Shown piece after piece: positions 42,034 through 52,780 of a stretch of DNA of 64,000 nt. The notes beneath the pieces are model-generated. The model did not search any database and was not told the origin of the DNA. It saw nothing but the letters and a program-made list of their open reading frames with translations. Every line of letters begins with the position of its first letter. Within the stretch, counting starts at the first letter, position 1. Made by a program: the position numbers and the translations under genes. This stretch comes from Astragalus membranaceus (taxonomy: Eukaryota; Streptophyta; Magnoliopsida; Fabales; Fabaceae): NCBI GenBank assembly GCA_039519185.1, contig CM076846.1, forward strand, positions 152,720,605-152,784,604, written 5' to 3'.

Positions 42034-43241
42034 TGTTGAGTCATTATTATATGATGATTTGCATTCAGTTTGCAACCAAAATGTCGGTGGTTTATTGTTT
42101 GATTCAGCCAATTGCTAAGGGTTTTAGCATAATTCTAGTTTTTTGTAATAAGTGTGGAGCTGTAACAAAATGTATGAAAAACCTTCAATTTGATGTGGCG
42201 TTTACTAGCGAACCAGACACTTGCCTAGTGACGAAACGGAGAAAAGAAGAAAGGAAAAAGATTAGACAGCCTTTGCACCAAGCAGCCAGAACGATCGCGC
42301 CACGACCAAACTTTCTGGAGAAAGTCGCGACGCGACCAGGCACCATCGCGACGCGATGCGTGGCCGAAACTTTGGTTAAAATATCAGTTTTGCGTTTTCT
42401 GAATTCCTCTTCGGCTTGGGGAACGATTCTAGGGTTTGGAGCAGCAGCTGGAGGTGATTTTGGGGCCTTCCCAACACCTTGGGAACAAGGGTTTTGAGGT
42501 TCTCATAGATCCATCTCTATGTAATCTTCTTCTACTCTTTAATCCTCTTCCTTATTATGCCATGTAATTGTTAGATTTGATTTGGGAGTGATGATCCTCC
42601 CTAAAACTCTTGTATGGATGTTCCCTATTGGTCAAGTATATGGTTGTTATTCACTTTATCCATTGTCCAAATCACCATGTTCTTAATGCTTTACAAGTAC
42701 ACATGATATTTGTCATGATCTAGGTTAATGATCGCCATAGGAATATGGGTTTGTTGCTGGAAATTGGGGGGTTTGGATCACATGCTAGTAATCATCATAG
42801 GGATATGGGGTAGCTTGTGTGAATTCATATAAAATTCTCAATCTTAATGCGTTACCCTCTGGCATGACTCACCTAAGGAATTAGGGTAACTCTTAGGGTA
42901 ATAGGGGTCTTGAGACAAGGAATTGCCCTTGGCCTTAAATTAGTGAATTGAATCTAGAAATTGAATAACTGACCTGAATTGGCTAAGGTTCATGTGATAG
43001 GCGAGGTGAGAGGATTCGATCCCTAGTCGTTTTTCTGGCATTATTAATTCACGTTTGTGTACTGTTACCAATTACTCAAATTACCAAATCTCTACAATCT
43101 ACGAATTTACAATTTTGCTATTGTTGTCAACGCGCAATCCCTGTGGAATCGACCGGTTCTTACCGATATTTTATTACTTGCAATGACATTTGGTACACTT
43201 GCCAAAGTCCTAACAAGTTATTACTTGCCAATAGTCTAACA
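42034..43241 (+). repeat. 3' LTR of element C, mosaic 3' part
   Basis: It matches the 5' LTR up to about 42951 and then turns into a different sequence. It also carries an extra 26 bp (43216-43241) that starts AGTT, like the internal region, and repeats the ATAGTCTAACA end. Palindromes lie at 42325-42335 and 42346-42356. Confidence 0.85.
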
Positions 43242-44486
43242 AAAATCTTCACTCCCCTCTTGGCCCGGAAGCTCACGTGCTCCCACCGATCCTTGGTTCC
43301 ATCCTCATGCCTCCGGTTGACCTCAAAAAGGTGGAAGAAGAGGTCACAGGAGATTGGCCTCTCCAGATGAATGCACATCAACTCAAAAGCCCGGAGGAAC
43401 GCCCATGAGTTAGGATGTAGTTGGGAAGGAGCGAGGTTCAAGATCTCCAAAGCCTCTTGCTGAAAGGCGGTGAAAGGGGGGCTAACGTGCATATCAAGGA
43501 TCGTCACCCCGTACATAACAAATTTCAGAGCTTTCGGCCAGACGGCCATATGTTGGTCTTCAGCCATTCCCTCCACATTCCAGATTTGATCCTTCCGGGA
43601 AAGGCGATTCACAAAGAAGCTCATGTCGTCCCCGGTCCTATAGAGGGACGTAATCCCCCTCAACGCCTCCGACACCCATGAATACTCCCGGGGAACAGTG
43701 AGAGGTTGGGACAAGGGAACATCGGCCGGCCCTACTCCGGCTCGGGGGTATTGGTCGGAATCACCTTCTTCATACGCGGGCTCCCCGCAATGCCCAAGAC
43801 CGTCTTCATTGTTACGGCTCTCAGCAACCTCCGCCTCACTCTCAGCCGAACTCCAGCTAGTACTACCCTGTTCTTCACGGTCGGGCTCGGCGTCAGAATC
43901 ATCCAAATCAAGGACCACTACCTCTGGGTTATCTTCATCTACCGGCTCGTTGCTGGGAACCCCGGGAGACCGGTCTTCTGCGTGAGTAGGAGCGGAGCCC
44001 AAGTCGTCTTGAACCTCGGGAATAACCGACCCGGGGAGACTAGCACGAATTTCCATCGACTCTCCAATACCGGAAGCCATTGTTTTTGCGAGATTAGGGC
44101 GATCTGTGTCAGCAACCCGACGGGTTCGTTTCGTCCTCGCCAGATCGATCCTGCAGAAATGGGGGCTTAACGAGTCAGGTTGATACGCAAACAGTGGGTC
44201 CACAACCAAGTCGGAACCCGACCTGACGACCCCCACTCTGTATCTATAAATACGGGTCCGGAGAGAACCCGGTCGTGATCTAAAGCCGGAAGCCATAAAG
44301 AAAAAGAGGAAAACTAACCTTGTGAAAAACGAAGCTCGTCGAACACTTGAAGCAGGTCGCGAACAGCAAAGACCTCACCGAGACTCAGCACAACTCTGAA
44401 GGACGAAATAAGCTCCGAAACGACTTTAAGACCGGAAGCAGAGCAATTCGCAGAAAAACAGTCCAAAATAAGGGGGATCCCCCCTC

Positions 44487-44495
44487 CTATTTATA
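44487..44495 (-). promoter_or_regulatory. Candidate TATA box of the antisense gene
   Basis: TATAAATAG on the minus strand in a GC-rich setting (GGGGGGATCCCCC lies just downstream), about 407 nt before the antisense start at 44080. It suggests transcription running against the element's own RNA. Confidence 0.5.
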
Positions 44496-44871
44496 GGGAG
44501 CAAGAAGGCCACAGATGGGCCTGGGCCTAGACTACGTTTTCCAAAGCTAGCCCCTAGACAGGCGCGTCGTTCCAAGCGCCATCATTACCCCAATCATCCT
44601 CGAACGACGCGTCCCATCAATGACGTTGCCAGCTGGCACAGAAATCAAGGCGCAGCTATGACCGGATCGCTTCGTTTCCCTCGGCTCGCCCCGGTCTCTT
44701 GACCCCGCCGTGACCGAAATCTCTCAAAAGCGGACAGCCTCGAGTCACTCGACGCGACCTGAGTCCCTCAGATCGTCCCGGTATACCGTGAAGTATCTCG
44801 AGTTTGGGCCCGACGCGATCTCTAAACGACAAGTCTAGCTCGCCTTAAGGCGACCCGACTTGGGGGGCTAC

Positions 44872-45214
44872 TGTTATGGATTGGGCCTCGATGGCCAATC
44901 CACCAAAAAGGCCCAATACCAAAGGACCCATTTCATCCAACGGTGGAAATTGCAGACCTAGATCCAACATCCCTCCTCCACTACAGATACCTATAAATAA
45001 GCATTGATTGCTCACATTAATGGTACTCATTTCTCACATACTTTCACTTGTAATTGACTCACTCACTGACTTGAGCGTCGGAGTGTCATTGCAGGTACCA
45101 CCCCACCTCAGACCGGAGCACCAACTCGGACGATCAAGGACATACGTACCAACTATCTCGGACCGGACTATTTATCCAAAACCGGATACATAGCTGGAGA
45201 TACGATACCGAACA
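44872..45214 (+). repeat. 3' LTR of element A
   Basis: Same length and ends as the 5' LTR, with about eight substitutions by eye. It is preceded by the polypurine tract CTTGGGGGGC and followed by the target duplication TTATC (45215-45219). Confidence 0.92.
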
Positions 45215-45370
45215 TTATCTTTGTTGTAAGTTATACTAAAACTAATGATGGAGAATTATAATTTTTAAGTATGTAGTTCTTTTTTTAGGCAAATAGAAGG
45301 AAGTAAGCTACGTTAAAACCTTTTGATGTTAAAAACATCAAGAAGGAAAAATAGTACTTCCCCTTTTTTT

Positions 45371-47175
45371 ATTAAAAAAAAGACAAGAGAGGCCAATGGG
45401 GCTAGACCAAGACCCTTGGCAAGAAAAGAAGCTAAAGTCAAAGCAGTAATAGGGAACCCGAACTTGAAGATCCCCCACAACACTCCATCCTAAAGAAAAT
45501 TAAAAGACAAAATTACAAAACCAGATCAAAAGGAGACAGAGACAGAATTTGCCTTTGAACGAGTATTATATCCCACGACCAATTTCTTTTTTTGTCTTAA
45601 TTTCTTCTTTTGGGTCTTTGACACAACAGATTCAAAATCATCATACCGCACAATTGATCCTTGGGGTATCAGAAGCCACAAGATCACCAACATCACTGAC
45701 ATCTCACCCCAAAGTTTACCCAAAATTTTCATGTCAGACGCTACTACTGGATTAGAAGTAGCAATATTGGGCTCTGAGACAGTAGATGAGTTTTGGGCCT
45801 TCGACATGGTCGGTTTGAAATTAACATCACGAGCTACTAATCCTTGAGTATCAGTATCAACATCATCATCTAAGACATCTCCCCAATTCTTCACTAATAT
45901 TTCATGTTAGATGCTACCACTGAGTTAGAAGTAGCATCAGATGTTGAGGCATTTAGTGAATCAAGCCTTGTCGTGGGAGATTGTGTAGTGGATAAATCTA
46001 CATCCTTCAAATGTTGAGTCGAAGATTTATTTGTTGAAGAACGAACCACCAACACCCCTAAATTGTGGGTATTCACAGGAGAACTTCGAACAAAGAAATA
46101 TTTCTCAGAAGAGATTTCACATTGAGGAGCCGGCAAAGGCGAAGAATCCTTCTGCATAGCATTACCTACAATAGGAATATTTTTTGCTACACCAAGAAGA
46201 GGGTTTGGGCTTTCTGCCATCTCCTCAAGTGATAAAACAATGTTATTTATACCCTTGAAGCGGTTAGGATCATTATCTTCCTCTACTGGTATAACCAAAC
46301 TATTACCTTGCAGAGCTTTGGATGGGCCAACGTCCAATACATTTACATGCTCAACATTTTTCTCCATGACAATTGACTTCCCTTTATCCTTCTTACGAGC
46401 ATACTTAATAGTAGTTTTAAGAGGGACATGATTCACCTTTTTAGGCTCCTCCTTATTTCCTTTAGTCTTCTCTGCACGAGACTTGTTGTGGTGTTTACAA
46501 ATTTGGAGCGAGTGTCCAATACATTGACAAAATTCGCAAAACAAAGGCACATGCTCATATTCCACTCCGATGAGAAAAGTGTATCATTCTCTTTCTACTA
46601 ACAACTGATCATGCAACTTATCAGTTAAATCAACATCAATAAGGACTCTATAGCAAAGTGACCAAAGGTCCTATTCATAGTGGCTTCATCCAAAGCAATA
46701 GCGACCCCTAGGCTGCCAGTAATCTCAAAAAGAATTTTTGGTCTCCAATATTCACGGGAATGACCATGAAGTCTATAACCCAACATTGAGCATTGGTTTG
46801 TTTTGCAGAAAAAGGGTCAAAATCCGACTTCCTAGCAAACAGGCGTAAAACACCTGGATTCAAATTACGAGAACCAAACGACCATACTCTTCTAAGATCA
46901 TCCGTAGAGACAAAAGAAAATTCAAAGAATCCCTTACCAAGAGAAACCAAGGACCAATCAAAAGAAGTATTCCACAAATTAGAGATTTTGTCCTTCAATT
47001 CCTTAATCTGATAAGGCTTATCCCATTTGGACAAAATAATTAGCCCATATAAAATATTGACGCATTCATCAATACTTGCCTGATATTGACAAGTTTGTAG
47101 TTCCTTTCTTAATATATATATATATATATATATTGATATTGACAAACCATTTCCGTCGTCGCAAACCATTTCCAA
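45371..47175 (-). pseudogene. LINE ORF1-like remnant (DUF4283 plus CCHC-type knuckle)
   Basis: Three minus-strand pieces follow each other: 47175-46708 (DUF4283-like: SLGKGFFEFSFVSTDDLRRVW, NPGVLRLFARKSDFDPF), 46565-45894 (CEFCQCIGHSLQICKHH, a CX2CX4HX4C-type knuckle, then a low-complexity tail) and 45894-45526 (tail). After a stop, 45525-45371 still reads like a LINE end (LASFLAKGLGLAPLASLVF) and runs into an A-rich 3' end. Phase changes and an expanded TA run near 47110 break it. ORF2 is missing, so this is either internally deleted or an ORF1-only derivative. I found no target duplication. Confidence 0.6.
47110..47134. repeat. TA microsatellite
   Basis: A short (TA)n run inside the LINE ORF1 remnant; in frame it adds an Ile-Tyr run to the open frame. 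Confidence 0.9.
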
Positions 47176-47879
47176 TGGAAATTTTTAAAAAAATAAAAAA
47201 AAATTAAATCATACATCCAAAATACTGTTTAATAGTGATATTTATTCATATTAGCTTCACAATAAAGACTATAATTAAGAAAATCACGTAACTAAATACA
47301 ATGTAAAAAACAACTATCATAAGAACAAAATAATGTACAATGAGATCACTGTCACACTAAAAATATTGTATTAAGACAAAGATAAAATCTCAGTCCACCA
47401 CTTCTACTTCTTATGCCACTATTCTCGGAGGCCGTGAATTATCCAGACAAAGATAAAATTCTAAATCGACCCTGAAAGTAAATAATATAATAAATTATTG
47501 AAGAAATCCAAAATACATAAAGTAATTCTTCTCATATCAACATAGGAAAAGTCAAGGCAAATAAGAGAACTCATGTGCCTTAATTAAGTTACAAAATAAA
47601 TGGAATGCATGTTTTTTTTTTGACCAAAGATGGAACGCATGTAAAAATGAATTAAAACAACTTGTTTCATCACTCACATCATTAGGATATCATAGTGGAT
47701 TTATTAGTTTGTCTTTCTACACATTTGTGGATTTCTTTATTGAGTTAGCTTAGTAGAGGCCAATTTCATTCATAAGGAATGAGTCTCAGAATTTAATGCA
47801 TTATTTACATTGCAGTAAAATGCATGTATAGCGCAGACAATTATAACAACTTCAAAAGTAGATTTGGATCAGAAGTTTA
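47176..47879. other. AT-rich stretch with a short direct repeat
   Basis: AGACAAAGATAAAAT occurs near 47376 and 47448 around a GC-richer block. No gene is recognised. It may be the inner part of the CACTA-like element whose right end is at 48219. Confidence 0.35.
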
Positions 47880-47880
47880 C

Positions 47881-47957
47881 CATTGTCACAAAGATTAGCA
47901 ATGGCTCCAACAACCATTCGAAGGGTTTGAGGATCTTCAGCATTGGCCGCAGTCATT
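47881..47957 (-). pseudogene. Captured host exon: armadillo-repeat kinesin-like fragment
   Basis: On the minus strand 24 open codons include AEDPQTLRMVVGAIANLC and end at a normal donor (GACAATG/GTAAAC). This resembles an armadillo repeat of plant ARK-type kinesins. A second, shorter copy of the same words (ATTAGCAATGGCTCCAACAA) lies at about 47981-48017. Together with the CACTA-type terminus just to the right, it looks like host exon sequence carried in a transposon. Family identity rests on one repeat only. Confidence 0.45.
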
Positions 47958-48019
47958 GACAAGAAACATTAGCAACGGAAATTAGCAATGGCTCCAACAA
48001 CCATTCGAAGGGTTTCTGA

Positions 48020-48219
48020 CTGAATTTTAAACGGTAGCGACGAAATTTGTCGTTGAAATTAGCGACAGATTTAATTTCCGTCGGAAAGGTGAGTGGGAAA
48101 CACTAGAGGCATTCACTGAACACGTAGCGACGAAATATTTCGTCGGAATCGCACGCATTAGTGACGAAAAAATATCTATCGAAAATATGTCGTATGTAAA
48201 TTAACATATTCTTGTAGTG
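48020..48219. mobile_element. Right end of a CACTA (En/Spm-like) element
   Basis: The segment ends CTTGTAGTG, the inverted form of CACTACAAG, and is packed with subterminal inverted words of the form GCGACGAAAT...ATTTCGTCG (about 48036-48180). Both are typical of plant CACTA elements. No matching left CACTA end is visible in the window, so it may be a truncated copy. Confidence 0.6.
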
Positions 48220-48238
48220 TACATACTTTTAAAACTAT

Positions 48239-48359
48239 CCCAAAAAGGTAGCTCAGTTGGCGAGGTAAGAGATACCGAAAGAGTGTACCAAATGAGTGTA
48301 AGAAGGAGGTCCCGACTCCCGGGTTCAAACCCACCCCCACTAACATTGCCTATAAAAAA
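48239..48359 (+). mobile_element. tRNA-derived SINE with 18-bp target duplication
   Basis: A 121-bp element lies between perfect copies of ACATACTTTTAAAACTAT (48221-48238 and 48360-48377). A box TAGCTCAGTTGG (48249-48260) and B box GGTTCAAACCC (48322-48332) are well-formed RNA polymerase III signals, and the 3' end is A-rich. The body is more tRNA-like than the SINE at 2464-2635 and belongs to another family. It landed one base beyond the CACTA end. Confidence 0.9.
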
Positions 48360-48642
48360 ACATACTTTTAAAACTATAAATTTTATATTAAAAAGCATAT
48401 ATTATTTCTATTGAAGTGTTCATTTGTATTCATTCTGGTCCACTCTATTAAAAACAAATAATATTTTTACGTAGTCTACAATAAGAAACAAACTCCATAT
48501 TTATACAAAGCTTACTATACTACTATATTTTCAACTAAAGATTTATTTTTTCCACTTATGTTTTTTTATAAGACCATTTGATAAATCAACGTGACAAAAA
48601 ATTTATTTGAGTGGAAAGATAAAAGGTATAATATTATATCAT

Positions 48643-50378
48643 TTTTTTGGTTATAAAAGAAAAAAGAAGGCTAAGGCCTCAAGAAAACAACACCGAGCGC
48701 ATCAGCATTAAGATGTTGCAGCATGGTAGTCGATGGAACATCCATTCTAACTAGAGAAGAATTACTCTTGCCTCCTAACTTAGCTAAGAAATCAGCACTA
48801 AAATTAGCTTCTCGAAAAATGAATCTTCAGTGCAGCTTCAAGGTATTGAGAGAATCCGTATAACAAATTATATTTCTATAACCCATGTCCCAGCAAAAAG
48901 AATAACCATAAAGAAGAGCGAGTAATTATGCATGCATAATGTTGGAAATCCCCATAGAGCCATAAAACCCACAAAGGAATTTTTCCTGTATGATTTTTAA
49001 TCAGTCCTCCATATCCTGCTTTACCTGGGTGAGAGCACTCCCATCCATATTTAGAGCCACTCATCCCATATTTGGAGAGGTCCATGAAAGAACTATTACT
49101 CATCTTCTCTTCTGAGTAGGCCCTCAAGATGTCATGATGCATAACCCATGCTTGCGACAAAACAACATAATAAGGAACAAATTCTCCCTCAAAGACTAGC
49201 TTGTTCCTAGCACACCAACATTTCCAAAGCACCACCACACAAATTAAAAATCCCATGCTGTTTAACCGAGTCATGTAGCCACTCCAACAGATTAAAATCG
49301 ACCGTTGGGAAGTTGAAGCTCTCACCGAAGCAACTTAACCAAAGTTGTCTTACCCAGCTGCATTGAAAAAGATAGTGATGTAGTGTCTCAGCATTCTGAT
49401 TGCAACGCACACAGTCTCCACTAGGCAAAATATTTCTTCTCACCAAAGTCTCTCTAGTTGGAATGGATGAGTGGCAAAACTGCCAAAGAAAGAATTGAAT
49501 ATTGGCAGGGATTCTCAGCTTCCACAACCAGCTCCACAACATAGTCTGTTGCTGATCATTGCGAGTATTCTGCCAATCATAAGCTGTCTTAGTAGTATAC
49601 ATACCAGAAATATTATGAGACCAAACCCACATATCTTTCACTCCCTCCACCAACTGAGGCGTTAGGTTTTGTATACTAGCTTTAACTTCATCAGGCAGCT
49701 GAGTATAAAGGCATTGAAGATCCCACTTTCCATGCACATAGACATCCTTGATAGATCAGATCAATATCATGAATGTCTACATATGGTAATTGTTTACTCA
49801 GAGGAGTTTTCGAGAGCCATTCCCCATACCACAAACTTGTTGATCCATCTCCAATTTTGAAACAAAATCCATCATTAAGTATATCCATTGCCTTACAAAT
49901 AGACAATCGAGTGCATGAACCTGAACATTTCTTCTTTGAAAGGAAAGATGAATTTGGAAAATATTTGTCCCTCATGATATCCACCCACAACTTGTTTGAA
50001 GAAGAGATAATATTCCAAATTAGTTTACCCAAGAGTGTCGTATTATGATGCCTTGCAATTCTAATACCGAGACCTCCATACCTTTTGGGCTTTGTTGTAG
50101 TTTGCCATCCAACCATATGAATACCATTGCCACTGTCACCTTGCCAAATGAAATTTCTTATAGGCGATCAACCTGATCACAAATTGTTTGAGGGAGCCAC
50201 TGTGTTTACATACCATAAGGTGGGGTTGAAGCCAAAACAGCATTCCCAAGAGTCATTCTTCCTGCTTTATTCAAAAGCCTACCCTTCCAAGAAGCAGGTT
50301 TTGAGTTAATTCTATCCACCACTTCTTGAAAATCTTCCTTCTGAACCCGCCCTTGAAACACCTTAAAGCCGAGATACC
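48643..50378 (-). pseudogene. 5'-truncated L1-type LINE (ORF2 C-terminal half)
   Basis: The flanks share ATTATATCAT (48633-48642 and 50379-50388), a target duplication, and the 3' end has an A run (minus). Coding remnants in order: the end of reverse transcriptase (GFKVFQGRVQKEDF ... WKGRLLNKAGRMTL); a frame at 50116-49691 (YGGLGIRIARHHNTTLLGKL); the zinc-binding RVT domain at 49737-49207 (AYDWQNTR..., LRIPANIQFFLWQFCHSSIP, CVRCNQNAETLHHYLFQC); and RNase H remains at 49325-48876. Stops and at least two frameshifts break it. Truncation at the 5' end is normal for LINE insertion. Confidence 0.85.
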
Positions 50379-50515
50379 ATTATATCATGTAACACCTTTT
50401 AAAATCTACATTAATAATTTTTTTCTTAAAGTGTGTGCCACAATCTTACACTATTATGAATTTACATGTATTAAACATTGATGTTTCATCATTGCCATGA
50501 ATGCCTTCAAGAGAA

Positions 50516-51262
50516 TCACCAAGGGGGTTCAAAGCGTCTCTTTTTCTGAACAAGCCTGACCCAACTTTGTTTGCGCGAAAAATCACTCAAAGATGACCTA
50601 ACAACTCGAAAAAATGCAGAGAACAGCTGAAGTACCTTTGTAGTCGGCCAAGTTGTGAAGAAACCGAATCCAAGCCCATCCCTCGAGGTGGAGTTGACTC
50701 GGTGCAACAATAAAAAATCGAAGAACATTCGACTCAAACGCCGAAAGGGGAATCTCCACACCAATGGCGTTCATTACAACCTCATACATCGCAAATTTAG
50801 CTTGTTCGTCAAATTCTACCTCGTCGAAAATAGAGCAAACCCTTTCCCTGCCCGCATCGACCGAACCAACCACACTTTGCCACGACCCCGACCGCCAGGA
50901 AGCAATCCCAAAAGATCACCTAAATTGGCCTTCGAAAGGTGCAACGAACTCACTAACAACACTTTAGACGCCACCCAATCGTAACAAGCAGCATCAGAAG
51001 GAAGCAAGAATTCATCCATCGTCGCCACCAACTGATGAACCCACCACAGAACCCTACCCGAAGAAAAGCCTAAAAGTTGAAAAATATTCCTTATCTCGCA
51101 GTACCATCGCTCTACCTCAGGAACCTTAACCTCTCGACCGAAATGATTATCCAAAGTCTTCTGCACTTCATCAAGTTGCTTAGAGGAGACAACGAAACCA
51201 ACACGGGAAAGCACAACCTCCAACGAAAGAGTGCCCAACGCCGTCGAAGAGGTCGACTCCAC
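50516..51262 (-). pseudogene. Isolated relative of the Tat antisense gene
   Basis: Two overlapping minus frames (51262-50816 and 50873-50516) make one coding stretch broken by a frameshift near 50850. The second includes FAMYEVVMNAIGVEIPLSAF and VAPSQLHLEGWAWIRFL, which align with the middle of the antisense gene of element A (FVMYGVTILDM..., LAPSQLHPNSWAFLRAF). No LTRs or pol are near, so it stands alone. It may be a degraded Tat element or a gene derived from one. Confidence 0.5.
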
Positions 51263-51889
51263 ACATTCCTCTTCGCCTAACGATTAAAAAGGGTTCACTT
51301 CAAATGACTCCTCATCTGAGGACAATAGGGGGCGACTGCTTGATTGACATCCATTCAAATTCCAATGACGGCACAGGGGTGAGCGACCCAAAAAAAGGAA
51401 GAGAGCCAGCAAGCTCAAAAGATTACTTTATTCCATACATGTACTAAGCCAAACCCAAAAGGGTTAAAGACAAACAAATAAAAGGTACAAAATACATGGC
51501 GGCAAACACAAAATCTGAAGCACGCCGCCGAGCAACTATCAAAACCAAAGAACCCAGAAGAAGAAATCATGACCTCGCCATCACCTAGAGGGGATGCATG
51601 CCAAAGCCGACCAAAGGAAAACAAAAATCCCCTCCCCGACAGCAACGTAGATACAAATTAAACATCCCAGAAAGCATAGCACCGAGCACACAACTCTTTA
51701 TCTTGCAACCTGCAATATTATATCTACGAGCTGAAGATGGAGCAGAAAACGATGACTTGTACCCAAGAGGTACCACCAAAATAAGGCGAGGAAAAGCAGG
51801 CGGCGACGACTCACCAACATCCCCTCGCCATCAACCCCGCCAAATTTCCATTATGCATCCTGCAACCTCCTCAGGACAAGCCGAAAAAT
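51263..51889. other. Gene-free stretch, GC-moderate
   Basis: Open frames exist on both strands but show no recognisable domain. On the minus strand GGAATAAAGTAATC near 51420-51436 resembles a poly(A) signal, so this may be transcribed remnant DNA attached to the fragment at 50516-51262. Confidence 0.3.
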
Positions 51890-52105
51890 AGAAATTGCAA
51901 CACATTTCCGATACGTATCTGATACCGACACCACCTGATACTTCCCGATACGTACCCAAAGAGTATCCAATAATTTTTTAATTCTTTTTAAAAAATATTT
52001 GACTCGATACTTTTCAGATACATCTTTGATACTTCTTACTAACTAAGAATACTTCTCAGATACATTTCCGATACCTCTTACCAACTAAGTACATGATTGT
52101 CACTG

Positions 52106-52172
<67 letters not shown>

Positions 52173-52780
52173 CACTTTGATACCTCAATAACTAAATGAC
52201 AAAATTATCTATTTTTTCGTAACACAATAATAGAAGAAATAATACATTGTGATATGGGTGAAATAAATATACGTAACTATCTCTACTTGATATGATCACA
52301 AGTATTTATTTCTACAATGTGATGATCATATATTGACTAATAATATGCTTATGTTTTATTGAGAAACTACGTACTAATATGAATATCTTAGTCTATAAAA
52401 AGTCATCTATTTCTGCCACTGACTATTCAGATTATATGATTTCGAGTGGTCACAATTACTTGTCCACCATTACTTTTTATGACTAGTCACTCATACATAT
52501 GTGTGTCATTTGTCCTCTTCCTTTCATCCATATATTTGCTGTGTGCTTTTTTTCTCTATTTGGACAATTTTTTTTTCATATCTATAAAATGCAATATTTC
52601 TGTTTTTCATCTTTGTTTTTTTATTTGTGTTTCTATTCTATTTTATTTTTTCTGTTATATTTTTATATATTTAAATTTAATTTAACTTTTTATTAAAGTA
52701 TCTCAGCTGTGTCGTACCTTGATTTTCAAAATTTTCCCGTATCCCCGTATCCGTATCGTGTCGTATCCCGTATCCGGGCT
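51890..52780. repeat. Region bounded by inverted GATACG-rich arms
   Basis: About 51905-52085 is full of CGATACGTA/GATACATT-type words. About 52700-52780 holds dense CCGTATCC-type words, the opposite orientation. Between them is AT-rich DNA with a (TA)n run and no coding sequence. The layout suggests an insertion with inverted, internally repetitive ends; I cannot assign a class. Confidence 0.35.
52109..52168. repeat. AT microsatellite, 60 bp
   Basis: An uninterrupted (AT)n run inside the GATACG-bounded region. Confidence 0.97.

Larger units (their letters stand above)
39473..43241 (+). mobile_element. Non-autonomous Athila-like element C, nested in A
   Basis: The element is 3,769 bp between AAAAT duplications (39468-39472 and 43242-43246). 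LTRs are 39473-40661 (1,189 bp) and 42034-43241 (1,208 bp), starting TGTTGAGTC and ending GTCTAACA. The primer site equals that of element B. The interior, 40662-42033, has no coding capacity, so it must use proteins of another element. The first 915 bp or so of the two LTRs are about 98% alike, while the last 275-290 bp hardly align. TCGCG(A/T)CGCGA palindromes occur twice per LTR and twice inside. It split exon 1 of the antisense gene of A. Confidence 0.92.
25703..44080 (-). pseudogene. Antisense multi-exon gene of element A, split by elements B and C
   Basis: On the strand opposite pol lies an open gene whose parts join once B and C are ignored. Exon 1 is 44080-43242 plus 39467-39130. Intron 1 is 39129-39049 (CTTG/GTAGGT ... 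TTTTGCAG). Exon 2 is 39048-38801 plus 26516-26337. Intron 2 is 26336-26272 (GAG/GTGCAC ... TTACAG). Exon 3 is 26271-25703. These total 2,174 nt, one short of a multiple of three, and a frame change is visible near 26412. The N-terminal third is acidic; the middle has FTAFQQEALEILNLAPSQLH and SDSLKNWKNKYFFVEP; exon 3 is a long coiled coil (about residues 545-685). Antisense ORFs at this place are known in Tat elements such as Grande and Retand; their role is unknown. An open frame also extends upstream to 44296, but ATG 44080 is the likelier start. Confidence 0.8.
19077..45214 (+). mobile_element. Tat-lineage Ty3/gypsy element A, carrying nested elements B and C
   Basis: The LTRs are 19077-19419 and 44872-45214, 343 bp each, starting TGTTATGG and ending CCGAACA. 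The target duplication is TTATC (19072-19076 and 45215-45219). A purine run, CTTGGGGGGCTAC, precedes the 3' LTR. By eye the LTRs differ at about eight positions (2.3%). Gag, protease-reverse transcriptase-RNase H, a second archaeal-type RNase H and integrase lie at 19481-25102, the Tat order. An antisense gene follows, into which B (26522-38800) and C (39473-43241) inserted. Removing B, C and one duplication each leaves about 10,080 bp. The coding regions are damaged, so A can no longer move by itself. Confidence 0.93.
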
